Below, piece by piece: positions 1 to 6,225 of a DNA stretch of 7,103 nt. Source of the stretch: Promethearchaeota archaeon (lineage in GTDB: Archaea > Asgardarchaeota > Lokiarchaeia > Sigyniarchaeales > SOKP01); NCBI GenBank assembly GCA_030605895.1, contig JAUWHL010000215.1, positions 1 through 7,103 on the forward strand. Direction: 5' to 3'. The notes beneath the pieces are model-generated. The model saw only the letters and a program-made list of their open reading frames with translations. It did not search any database and had not been told where the DNA came from. The position numbers and the translations under genes were made by a program. Within the stretch, counting starts at the first letter, position 1; each line of letters starts with the position of its first letter.

Positions 1-1
1 T

Positions 2-1024
2 AATTTAAAGTTAAGTTCTACCGCTCATGTAATTTTTCCTTTTCATCGCATTTTAGATGGATTAGAGGAAAAAACCAAAGGAGATTATGCTGCTGGTACT
101 ACTAAAAGAGGAATCGGTCCTACTTATTCTGATAAAGCCGCTCGGTGGGGTTTAAGAATCTTTGATTTAATAAATCCTGAGATATTAAGACCAAAATTGG
201 TAAAGCTATATAAAGTTAAAAAAGATTTAATAGCTGTTTATGATCCAAGCACAGATATCGATTTAGATGCTATTTATGAAGAATACAAATCCTATGGTGA
301 ACAATTAAAACCTTACGTTATTGATACAGCTTACTATTTGAATAAAGCTGTTGATTCTGGCAAAAATGTTCTTTTTGAAGCAGCTCAAGGCAGTTTACTC
401 GGTGTAGATCATGGATTTTATCCTTTTGGAACATCTTCTAATGCAAACGCGTTAGGTATATCTGCGGGTACTGGAATTCCTCCTAAAAAAATAAATAAAA
501 TAATAGGGATAGTAAAGGCATATACATCTCGAGTTGGCGAGGGTAAATTCCCAACAGAATTATATAATGAAACGGCTGAAAAAATTAGAGAGCAAGGCCA
601 TGAGTATGGTACAGTAACCGGAAGACCAAGAAGAGTTGGATGGTTAGATCTTTTCAATATTAAATATGGAATAATGATTAATGGTGTTGACAAAGTTATA
701 ATCACTCTTTTAGATGCATTAGAAGGAATTAGCCCAATTAAGATGTGTATTGATTATGAATTAGATGGTAAAAAACTTGTAAGTTGGCCAATTCAATCAG
801 AGATAATTGAAAATTGTAAACCAATTTATAAAAGTTTTGAAGGTTGGGAAGAAAAGACAAGAGAAGAATGGACTAATATTGCTCTAAAAGGTTATGATGC
901 TCTTCCAGAGACAATGAAAATATACATTCAAGCAATTAAAGAGGAACTTAAAACAAATATTGCTATGGTTTCTATTGGACCTGATAGAACGGAGACTATT
1001 GTAATAGAAGATGTTAATTTTTAA
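2..1024 (+). CDS. purA: Adenylosuccinate synthetase, 5'-truncated by the window edge
   Basis: This enzyme couples GTP hydrolysis to joining IMP and aspartate, giving adenylosuccinate, the first committed step from IMP to AMP in the cytoplasm. The frame is open from base 2, so the true start and the N-terminal P-loop part (roughly 100 residues by comparison with the E. coli enzyme) lie to the left; the TTG at 197 is internal, not a start. Visible family motifs in order: GTTKRGIGPTYSDKAAR (about 92-142), FEAAQGSLLGVDHG (about 374-415) followed by TSSN, KAYTSRVGEGKFPTEL (about 515-562), TGRPRRVGWLD (about 617-649, the IMP-binding arginine region) and GPDRTETI near the C-terminus. The 340 residues seen match the C-terminal part of the long bacterial-type enzyme without large deletions. 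One oddity is TLLD at 704-715 where the family guanine-recognition motif is TKLD. It converges on the DUF2284 gene with an 18-base gap. Family assignment is very secure. Confidence 0.97.
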   Translation, partial: NLKLSSTAHVIFPFHRILDGLEEKTKGDYAAGTTKRGIGPTYSDKAARWGLRIFDLINPEILRPKLVKLYKVKKDLIAVYDPSTDIDLDAIYEEYKSYGEQLKPYVIDTAYYLNKAVDSGKNVLFEAAQGSLLGVDHGFYPFGTSSNANALGISAGTGIPPKKINKIIGIVKAYTSRVGEGKFPTELYNETAEKIREQGHEYGTVTGRPRRVGWLDLFNIKYGIMINGVDKVIITLLDALEGISPIKMCIDYELDGKKLVSWPIQSEIIENCKPIYKSFEGWEEKTREEWTNIALKGYDALPETMKIYIQAIKEELKTNIAMVSIGPDRTETIVIEDVNF

Positions 1025-1049
1025 TTTTTTTATTCTTACTTTTTATTTT
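1025..1049 (+). terminator. T-rich archaeal-type terminator after purA
   Basis: Directly after the purA stop codon lie seven T residues, then further T-runs of four or five (1040-1044 and 1046-1049), with no strong hairpin. Archaeal RNA polymerase stops at such U-tracts. The tract runs into the last codons of the opposing gene. No equivalent T-tract for the minus-strand gene is visible immediately past 1043. Confidence 0.6.
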
Positions 1050-1603
1050 AAACAAACTAAACCAAAACGATACACAAACTCTTTAGGAGGCCATTCTAAT
1101 TCAATATTCAAATTCTTAACAGTTTTGGTTACATCAATTCCTACAGCTTCCATTGAATATCTTTTTTTGTCTGGATAACGACAAGGATCACCGGAATCAT
1201 AAGTACATCCTTTATCTGTATTATTAGAACAAACTCTACAAAATGCATCCCATAAAACAAGTGTTTTTTTATTTAAAATCTGATCTTCTTCAAAAAAATT
1301 TTTAATTTCTTGTTCTAGTTTATCTCGGAGGAGATTGTTCATGAAGAATGTGTTTCTTATGTTTATTTCACTTCTTTTTGGATGTTTTTCTTTAACAGTT
1401 TGGATATATTGACTCAAATTAAATTCAACATAAACAAGGAAAAATTTTTGATATTTAGAAACTTCTTCTTCTAAATATGGAGCTTCGGGTGGGCAAGCCC
1501 ATGAGTGCCCATAAATAGGGCATTTAAAATTAGGATTCACGCAATAAGTTTGCACTTTCGGATCAAAGAATATATCTACTAATTTAATTTCGAGATATGG
1601 CAT
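1043..1603 (-). CDS. DUF2284 family cysteine-rich predicted metal-binding protein
   Basis: A 186-residue protein of the DUF2284 family (predicted metal-binding, COG5423 type), common in anaerobic archaea and bacteria; its biochemical role is unknown. Two cysteine clusters mark the family. The N-terminal one has C21, C28 and C37 in a Cys-Pro-x-Tyr-Gly context followed by W-A-C-P-P (residues 35-39). The C-terminal one has C122-x2-C125, C133 and C141, followed by the hallmark SMEAVGIDV (150-158). A further cysteine, C184, sits near the C-terminus. This pattern suggests an iron-sulfur cluster or another thiolate-bound metal, which is inference. There is no signal peptide or membrane segment, so it is probably cytoplasmic. 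The ATG at 1603 lacks a Shine-Dalgarno site and lies about 22-26 bases from a TATA-like element, which fits a leaderless mRNA. It is divergent from the phosphate pair and convergent with purA, so it is probably transcribed alone. Neighbours give no clue to its substrate. Confidence 0.88.
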   Translation of the reverse strand: MPYLEIKLVDIFFDPKVQTYCVNPNFKCPIYGHSWACPPEAPYLEEEVSKYQKFFLVYVEFNLSQYIQTVKEKHPKRSEINIRNTFFMNNLLRDKLEQEIKNFFEEDQILNKKTLVLWDAFCRVCSNNTDKGCTYDSGDPCRYPDKKRYSMEAVGIDVTKTVKNLNIELEWPPKEFVYRFGLVCLK

Positions 1604-1619
1604 GAGTTATTCCATCTAA

Positions 1620-1630
1620 TATATTTAAAA
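1620..1630 (-). promoter_or_regulatory. TATA-like promoter element of the DUF2284 gene
   Basis: Read on the minus strand this is TTTTAAATATA, centred about 22-25 bases before the ATG at 1603. Archaeal transcription usually starts about 25-27 bases from the TATA centre, so the transcript would begin at or very near the start codon. AT-rich background makes the exact box uncertain. Confidence 0.45.
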
Positions 1631-1721
1631 TGTAGAAATTTTGATAGTTTATAATTTTTTCTCGAGCTCAATTTGGTCTTTATACTTTTGGATCTGTCAA
1701 AAAATAGAAATTTTTTTTAAG

Positions 1722-1736
1722 AAATAAATAATAAAT
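1722..1736 (+). promoter_or_regulatory. Candidate TATA region of the DUF47-PiT operon
   Basis: An A/T-only stretch (AAATAAATAATAAAT) ends about 28 bases before the GTG at 1764 and about 37 before the ATG at 1773. Transcription initiating about 26 bases downstream of its centre would give a very short leader. The surrounding 160-base divergent spacer (1604-1763) contains no clear operator; everything in it is AT-rich, so this assignment is weak. Confidence 0.3.
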
Positions 1737-1763
1737 GAGATTATTCGATAATTTAATTTTGAT

Positions 1764-2420
1764 GTGAATAGAATGAAATTATTAAAAGATAAAAAAATTA
1801 AAGTGCTAAATGCTTCAAACGAATTTCACGCTCTAGTTTTAAAAGGTTCGGATTTGCTCCACGAATGTATTAATGATCTTATTGAAGGAAAACTAAAGAA
1901 GAGCAAATTAGAAGAGGTTATAAAATGTGAACATGATGGTGATGCTGCTAAAGAAAATTATATTAAGATTCTTTATGAAGATAAGAGAGCTCTACCTTTT
2001 CTAATTGAGGATCGGTATAGATTAATTAAATATTTAGATACTGTCTCAGATAAATCTGAAGAACTTGCGCGTGGTTTGCAGGTATTTCCTTTTGATTGTT
2101 ATGACGATATTAAAGAGGATTTGAAAAAGCTTAACAATACATATGAAGAAGCTGTAAAACTCTTAATTGAAATGATTAATCTTATGGAAACAGATTTTAA
2201 AACAGTTTTCCAAAAATCCTTTAATATGGAAACTCTAAAGAGAAATGGTCGTGAATCTAAATTCAGGATCTTAGATGTAATATATAAAAAATCAGAGGAA
2301 AAATCTCTTCAAATATATTTAACTTCAAAAATCTGTATTAAATTGTTTGATATGATCGGAATGGCGGAGGAAATTAGTGATTTTCTGAGAAGTTTGATTG
2401 TAAAATATCCAAGTAAATAG
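1764..2420 (+). CDS. DUF47/PhoU-like regulator of a phosphate (PiT) transporter
   Basis: A 218-residue, almost wholly alpha-helical protein resembling the DUF47 (PhoU_div, 'Pit accessory') family. PhoU-fold proteins are helical bundles that bind metal ions through acidic motifs and modulate phosphate uptake. Here E56-x-D58-x-D60 in the first bundle and LDTVSDKSEELA (91-102) match the family pattern of acidic residues on successive helices; the C-terminal LFDMIGMAEEISDFL repeats it. No signal peptide or membrane segment is seen, so it is probably cytoplasmic and acts at the membrane carrier. The start is either GTG at 1764 or ATG at 1773 (three residues shorter); neither has a Shine-Dalgarno site, as for a leaderless first gene. 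The PiT gene follows after 38 bases on the same strand, the standard DUF47-PiT pairing, which strongly supports the role in phosphate transport. Sequence similarity alone would leave the call less certain. Confidence 0.85.
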   Translation: MNRMKLLKDKKIKVLNASNEFHALVLKGSDLLHECINDLIEGKLKKSKLEEVIKCEHDGDAAKENYIKILYEDKRALPFLIEDRYRLIKYLDTVSDKSEELARGLQVFPFDCYDDIKEDLKKLNNTYEEAVKLLIEMINLMETDFKTVFQKSFNMETLKRNGRESKFRILDVIYKKSEEKSLQIYLTSKICIKLFDMIGMAEEISDFLRSLIVKYPSK

Positions 2421-2441
2421 AAAACAAGTAATTAATAAAAA

Positions 2442-2446
2442 GGGAG
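2442..2446 (+). promoter_or_regulatory. Shine-Dalgarno-like site of the PiT gene
   Basis: GGGAG lies 12 bases before the ATG at 2459, a somewhat long spacing. It supports that start and the idea that the PiT gene is the second, ribosome-binding-site-dependent cistron of a two-gene mRNA. Confidence 0.5.
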
Positions 2447-2458
2447 AAAAAGATAATA

Positions 2459-3445
2459 ATGGATCCTGCTGTAATTATAATGATATTTCTTGTACTATCC
2501 ATCATAATATCAATAGCCATTGGAGCTAATGATGAAACGATGGCTCCGCTATATGGATCAAGAATTCTTAATATGAAACAAATTCTCATTTTAGCAGCGA
2601 TTTTTGCTATTGCTGGTGCAATTTTATTAGGAGAAGGAGTTGCTAAATCTGTAGGTGACAAGATCCTTTTAATAGATTATGAAACTACTGGTATTAGCCA
2701 GAGTGCTGTTGTTATGACTGTATTAATCTCAACTGCTATTTGGTTAATATTATCTAGTGCTTTAGGCCTTCCAATATCATCAACTCATTCTACAATAGGA
2801 GGAATTATGGGATTAGGATTGATGCTAGGAGGCGGAGGTGGCGTAAATTGGAATACAATACTAGAAATGAGTATATGGTGGTTAATGTCTCCGATAATTG
2901 GATTTTCAGTAACATATCTCGTTGTTAAGATACTAAATAAGTATAAACGTAAGTATTTAAAAGGATTCCAGGACTATGAAAAATCAGAGAATATTTATAC
3001 CTATATAATCTTAGTTGTAATATGCATTACAGCTTTCTCTAGAGCAGGAAATGATTGTTCTAATGCAGTTGGAATAGTTGTTGGTGTTGGAGATGATATT
3101 AATCTATCTGCATTATTAATCATGACGGGTATAGGTTTAGCAGCGGGTATTGTGATCTTGGGAAGAATCGTTATTAAAAGCTTAGGCAAAATGACGGAGC
3201 TTAGACCAAGTACAGCATTTGCAGTACAATTACCAACAGCAGCAGTCATGCTTATTGGAACTATTCAAAAAATCCCTCTTTCTGGTTCACATTTGCTTGT
3301 AGCATCATTAGTAGGATTAGCAAAAGCAAGTAATTCACCAATGAAAAAAGGATTATGGAAAATAGTTGCAATTTGGTTATTAACATTTCCTATGTCAGCA
3401 ATCTTGGCAATCGTGCTATATTTTCCTATAAATGCTGTATTTTAA
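2459..3445 (+). CDS. PiT-family inorganic phosphate permease
   Basis: A 328-residue integral membrane carrier of the PiT family (PF01384), which moves inorganic phosphate using a proton or sodium gradient; some relatives carry sulfate, but the DUF47 neighbour favours phosphate. About nine to ten hydrophobic segments are visible, at roughly 3-21, 41-58, 82-104, 111-124, 134-159, 180-194, 214-239, 255-270, 279-290 and 300-325. The inverted-repeat family architecture is clear. Repeat 1 has GAND at 22-25 and PISSTH at 105-110; repeat 2 has GNDCSNAVG at 197-205 and PLSGSH at 273-278. The short hydrophilic link around 160-178 (KYKRKYLKG...) separates the halves, so this is the compact prokaryotic form without a large cytoplasmic loop. 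Oddity: the first signature continues ETMA instead of the usual xxNA, so the asparagine present in repeat 2 (N202) is M28 in repeat 1. The glycine run 124-128 is also unusual. It is the second gene of the DUF47 operon and ends before a convergent spacer with a hairpin. Confidence 0.93.
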   Translation: MDPAVIIMIFLVLSIIISIAIGANDETMAPLYGSRILNMKQILILAAIFAIAGAILLGEGVAKSVGDKILLIDYETTGISQSAVVMTVLISTAIWLILSSALGLPISSTHSTIGGIMGLGLMLGGGGGVNWNTILEMSIWWLMSPIIGFSVTYLVVKILNKYKRKYLKGFQDYEKSENIYTYIILVVICITAFSRAGNDCSNAVGIVVGVGDDINLSALLIMTGIGLAAGIVILGRIVIKSLGKMTELRPSTAFAVQLPTAAVMLIGTIQKIPLSGSHLLVASLVGLAKASNSPMKKGLWKIVAIWLLTFPMSAILAIVLYFPINAVF

Positions 3446-3471
3446 AAATATTTTGAATTTATAAAAAATAA

Positions 3472-3498
3472 TTTTTCCATCTCTTTTTAGAGGAAAAA
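3472..3498. terminator. Imperfect hairpin between convergent genes, candidate two-way terminator
   Basis: TTTTTCC (3472-3478) pairs with GGAAAAA (3492-3498), and TCT (3480-3482) pairs with AGA (3489-3491), leaving a one-base bulge at 3479 and a six-base loop. It lies 26 bases past the PiT stop and about 120 bases past the stop of the opposing dehydrogenase gene. On the + strand a TTTTTT run follows at 3524-3529; on the - strand TATTTTTT follows just beyond the stem. Being nearly symmetric, it could serve either direction. The rest of the 174-base spacer shows nothing else. Confidence 0.45.
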
Positions 3499-3619
3499 AA
3501 AGCAAAAATATTTTATCTTTAAATTTTTTGGTAGAGTTTATTGATAAATCCCTTCTTAAATTGTTTATTAAAGTCTCTAACTATTTCAAATTTATAAATT
3601 CAAAAAATTGATATTAATG

Positions 3620-4651
3620 TTAGATTGAATTTTTCCATATGTTTTCTGTATAACAAGGAACAGGAAGATCTTTCATCGTTAATAAGCCAGCCTTTGCTTT
3701 GATTACTATTGGAATTAAATTAGCAACCATTGCGGCTGTGCCCACATCACCGTGGACTCCACCACTAATTTTTTGTTGTATAGGGGGATTGCCAATAATT
3801 TCTATACTATCATATTCTTCATGATCTCCGGCATAAGCTACAAAATCTAACATTATTATTTCCTTCTCTCCTTTTTTAGCTATTGCCTTACTTTGCAAAC
3901 CACAAACATAACCCTTTGGAACAGTTTCTCCATAAGAAGTTATGAATTCTTTTTCTGTAATTATTTCTTTTGGAGGGAATTCTATGATTTCATCATATTG
4001 AAAACCGAGAGCAGCAACAATCATTTGAATGGATTGAGTTAAACCAACGTGGCCAGTTATTTCTTTTTGACTAATTTTTTGATGAAATTCCTCAGATGTC
4101 AAACCTGTCCCAATCTTGCGTTGGAATGGTTCTCTTCTTTTTGCTGAATTCATCATTCTTGTTATTTTAATTGATTTTACATTTTGACATGGCGCGGTAA
4201 TTACAATTGGCAATAAATCCATAAGATAACCGGGATTAATTCCTGTTCCTACAACTGTTACATTATTAGATTTTGCTAATACATCTAATTCTTCGGAGAT
4301 TTTAGGATACATTTGATAAGGGTATGATAATTCTTCACAAATAGAAATTACACTGCTTCCCGAATTTACTGCTTGTTTAATTAAAGGAACAACTTTTTCT
4401 AAAGAAGATGAAGTCGCAATTACGACCACATCAACTTTTTCCTTAGAAAGCAAGACTTCTAAATTAGATTCGATTACAAGCCCTAGTTCATCTTCAAAAT
4501 CACAAAACTTACTTAATTTTTCATCAATGAGCTGAGGATTAGTATCAACTACTCCTTTTACATCAATATTTCTACGTTTGAGGAGAAGGGTTACTATTAA
4601 TCTCCCCATTGGTCCTAACCCTACTTGAATGATAGTAAACAGTTTACTCAT
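3620..4651 (-). CDS. 2,4-diaminopentanoate dehydrogenase family NAD(P)-dependent oxidoreductase
   Basis: A 343-residue cytoplasmic enzyme with the architecture of 2,4-diaminopentanoate dehydrogenase (Ord): a DapB-like Rossmann domain and a family-specific C-terminal domain. The known enzyme oxidatively deaminates 2,4-diaminopentanoate to 2-amino-4-oxopentanoate, releasing ammonia and NAD(P)H in anaerobic ornithine degradation. Visible: GLGPMG (11-16) in the nucleotide-binding loop, acidic D36 at the end of the second strand (compatible with NAD), VVVIATSSS (75-83), SICEELSYP (103-111), GTGINPGYLMDLL (135-147), GHVGLTQSI from 200, and near the C-terminus GGVHGDVGTAAM followed by GLLTMKDLPVP (322-332). 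These are strong family marks and the length is normal. The substrate is not proven: diaminopimelate-pathway reductases and other diamino acid dehydrogenases share the fold. ATG 4651 has a Shine-Dalgarno-like GGTAGG four bases upstream. The aminotransferase gene lies 84 bases upstream on the same strand, so the two probably share a pathway. Confidence 0.82.
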   Translation of the reverse strand: MSKLFTIIQVGLGPMGRLIVTLLLKRRNIDVKGVVDTNPQLIDEKLSKFCDFEDELGLVIESNLEVLLSKEKVDVVVIATSSSLEKVVPLIKQAVNSGSSVISICEELSYPYQMYPKISEELDVLAKSNNVTVVGTGINPGYLMDLLPIVITAPCQNVKSIKITRMMNSAKRREPFQRKIGTGLTSEEFHQKISQKEITGHVGLTQSIQMIVAALGFQYDEIIEFPPKEIITEKEFITSYGETVPKGYVCGLQSKAIAKKGEKEIIMLDFVAYAGDHEEYDSIEIIGNPPIQQKISGGVHGDVGTAAMVANLIPIVIKAKAGLLTMKDLPVPCYTENIWKNSI

Positions 4652-4655
4652 TTTT

Positions 4656-4661
4656 CCTACC
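4656..4661 (-). promoter_or_regulatory. Shine-Dalgarno-like site of the dehydrogenase gene
   Basis: On the minus strand GGTAGG sits four bases before the ATG at 4651; it is a moderate match to the archaeal anti-Shine-Dalgarno end. A TTATAGTAAA stretch at 4681-4690 could alternatively be a TATA box for an independent promoter within the 84-base gap, so operon membership is likely but not certain. Confidence 0.4.
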
Positions 4662-4735
4662 TTTATTTTTAATTGATATTTTTACTATAAGTTATCTTCT
4701 AAAATTTTTATTTTACTGAAATTTTTGTGTTAATT

Positions 4736-6076
4736 TCAGCCAAATTTTGATTGTGAAACAGGATGTGCGATTTCTTCTACTATTTCTTGTATTTTAACTA
4801 TATGATTATGAGTGTGTGCCATAGAAATAGACCCCAAGCCATGTAACCCTGATACATTCCTATTAAAGAGGGAAAGTTGTAGTAAGGCTTCTCGTTTTTT
4901 ATCTTTAAATTTAATTATTTCCAGCATTGAAGGATTTTCGATCCATTTTGAAAGAGCATGAAGCATAATTATTGATTTATGTCCTTTAGCTATTATTGGT
5001 AATTTTTCTTCCCTAAATAATTGGTTTAAATTATTTAACAATTTATTTCCTTCTTGGTTAATTCTTTGATATTGCTGCTGAGAATCATTCAATATCTCTA
5101 AAGTTTTTAATCCAGCAACCATACTAAGAGGATATCCAGAAAAAGTTCCCCCTCCAATCAATACTTGATTCTCTACTTCTGGGCTGGATTGTTCAATAAT
5201 TTCCATTCGACCACCAACAGCCCCTATTGGCATACCTCCACCAATTATTTTTCCCATAGTCGTTAAGTCAGGGATTACATTTAATTCATTCTGAAATAAA
5301 GCATCGGTGAAGCGATATCCCGTGATTACTTCATCATAAATGAGAAGTATTCCATATCGCTTAGTTTCTTCTCGAAGTCTTTTTAAAAATTCCTTTTCAA
5401 CTGGAAAGCCACCGCCACCTCCCAATACGGGCTCTAAAATTATAGCGGCTAGGTTATCAGAATTTTTGTTAATCATATCAAAAGTATGTTCATTATTAAT
5501 CTCAAAAGTTAGAATCCCTGCTTCTTTAGCATTAGGGAGTCCTGGAGGTCCTTCTCCATCAAATATTCCGCCTACATCATAATACAATGTATCATTTGCT
5601 CCATGCCATCCCATCTGGGCTTTTGCTACAAGTTTCCTATTAGTATATGCTCGAGCTAAACGTGAAGCATACATGGTTGCTTCCGTCCCACTCACACAGA
5701 ATCTAATTTTTTCAATACCAGGATTACCTTTAATTATTGCCTCAGCTAGATTTACTTGATATTCTGTATTTGTACCAAAATGCCATCCATGAGTTAAAAA
5801 TTCTTTTAAAAGTTTTTGAACTTCAGGAGGATTATGTCCTAAGATCATAGCGAAATGACCATTCCAACAATCAATATATTTATTATCATCAATATCTTTA
5901 AGATAAGGACCATTAGCTGAATTAATGAAAATTGGAAAAGCTCCAATTAAAGGAAGCCCAAATGTTCTGATATTATGAGAGATTCCTCCAGGTAAAACCT
6001 TCAGTGCTTTTTGCCATATTTCTCGTGATTTAGGCCTATTTTTTTGATAATAATTTATTTCTTCTTTAGCAAACAT
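4736..6076 (-). CDS. HemL-like class III aminotransferase (glutamate-1-semialdehyde aminomutase relative)
   Basis: A 446-residue PLP-dependent fold-type I enzyme, class III aminotransferase family, closest in pattern to glutamate-1-semialdehyde 2,1-aminomutase and its transaminase relatives. Counting from ATG 6076: SGTEATMYASRLAR (129-142, cofactor phosphate region), G-W157-H158-G (aromatic residue stacking on the PLP ring), EPV (215-217), D248-E-V-I-T-G (aspartate to the PLP nitrogen), GK276-IIGGGMPIGA (Schiff-base lysine), and GTFSGYPLSMVAGL. All catalytic cofactor residues are present, so it should be active. The loop after W-H-G reads DVGGIFDGEGPPGLP, unlike the AGSG-containing gating loop of true aminomutases, and no heme biosynthesis gene is nearby. 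A transaminase, beta-amino acid transaminase or racemase are therefore alternatives. A TTG at 6088 would add four residues, but it would lie upstream of the transcription start predicted from the TATA box at 6104-6111; ATG 6076 fits a near-leaderless mRNA. It is the first gene of the pair with the diaminopentanoate-dehydrogenase-like enzyme. Confidence 0.87.
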   Translation of the reverse strand: MFAKEEINYYQKNRPKSREIWQKALKVLPGGISHNIRTFGLPLIGAFPIFINSANGPYLKDIDDNKYIDCWNGHFAMILGHNPPEVQKLLKEFLTHGWHFGTNTEYQVNLAEAIIKGNPGIEKIRFCVSGTEATMYASRLARAYTNRKLVAKAQMGWHGANDTLYYDVGGIFDGEGPPGLPNAKEAGILTFEINNEHTFDMINKNSDNLAAIILEPVLGGGGGFPVEKEFLKRLREETKRYGILLIYDEVITGYRFTDALFQNELNVIPDLTTMGKIIGGGMPIGAVGGRMEIIEQSSPEVENQVLIGGGTFSGYPLSMVAGLKTLEILNDSQQQYQRINQEGNKLLNNLNQLFREEKLPIIAKGHKSIIMLHALSKWIENPSMLEIIKFKDKKREALLQLSLFNRNVSGLHGLGSISMAHTHNHIVKIQEIVEEIAHPVSQSKFG

Positions 6077-6103
6077 ATAAACGAACAATCTTCTTTTGTT
6101 TAC

Positions 6104-6111
6104 ATTTTATA
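6104..6111 (-). promoter_or_regulatory. TATA box of the aminotransferase gene
   Basis: On the minus strand this is TATAAAAT, the clearest archaeal TATA box in the window. Its centre lies about 31 bases before ATG 6076, placing the transcription start about five bases before that ATG and beyond the alternative TTG at 6088. It thus decides the start codon. Confidence 0.6.
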
Positions 6112-6169
6112 GATGATCAAAATATTAAAATTTTTAAATTATTCCACAATTCTCCAATCCAATATCGAA

Positions 6170-6183
6170 GATTTTATAAAATC
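6170..6183. repeat. Perfect 14-base palindrome in the divergent promoter region
   Basis: GATTTTATAAAATC equals its own reverse complement. It lies between the TATA boxes of the two divergent genes, about 12 bases before the one serving the membrane-protein gene, a position suited to an operator. It contains TATAAAA on both strands, so it may instead be an alternative TATA element or an AT-rich chance palindrome. The rest of this spacer is plain AT-rich sequence. Confidence 0.35.
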
Positions 6184-6194
6184 ATTTATTAAAG

Positions 6195-6203
6195 TTTATA
6201 TAT
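6195..6203 (+). promoter_or_regulatory. TATA box of the two-helix membrane protein gene
   Basis: TTTATATAT is centred about 27 bases before the ATG at 6226, the exact spacing expected if transcription begins at the start codon. No Shine-Dalgarno site is seen. This supports a leaderless mRNA and the chosen start. Confidence 0.6.
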
Positions 6204-6225
6204 GTGAGATAAATAAATTTAATTT

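Noticed and set aside
418..705. 95-residue open frame on the - strand opposite purA
   Set aside because: It lies wholly opposite conserved purA motifs and has no family resemblance.
1662..1671. Overlapping palindromes CTCGAG and GAGCTC
   Set aside because: Only six bases each and not extended by flanking bases; not enough to claim an operator.
1633..1714. Ten-base direct repeat TAGAAATTTT at 1633-1642 and 1705-1714 in the divergent spacer
   Set aside because: Short, made of common AT-rich words, 72 bases apart and without symmetry; likely by chance in this composition.
2374..2661. 95-residue open frame on the - strand across the DUF47-PiT junction
   Set aside because: It is antisense to two recognised genes, and its hydrophobic character mirrors the PiT membrane segments.
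5340..5582. 80-residue open frame on the + strand opposite the aminotransferase
   Set aside because: It is antisense to well-conserved aminotransferase coding sequence; its proline-rich translation mirrors the glycine codons of that gene.
4736..6088. Calling the aminotransferase hemL
   Set aside because: The cofactor residues match the family, but the gating loop differs and no heme biosynthesis neighbour is present, so a gene symbol would overstate the evidence.
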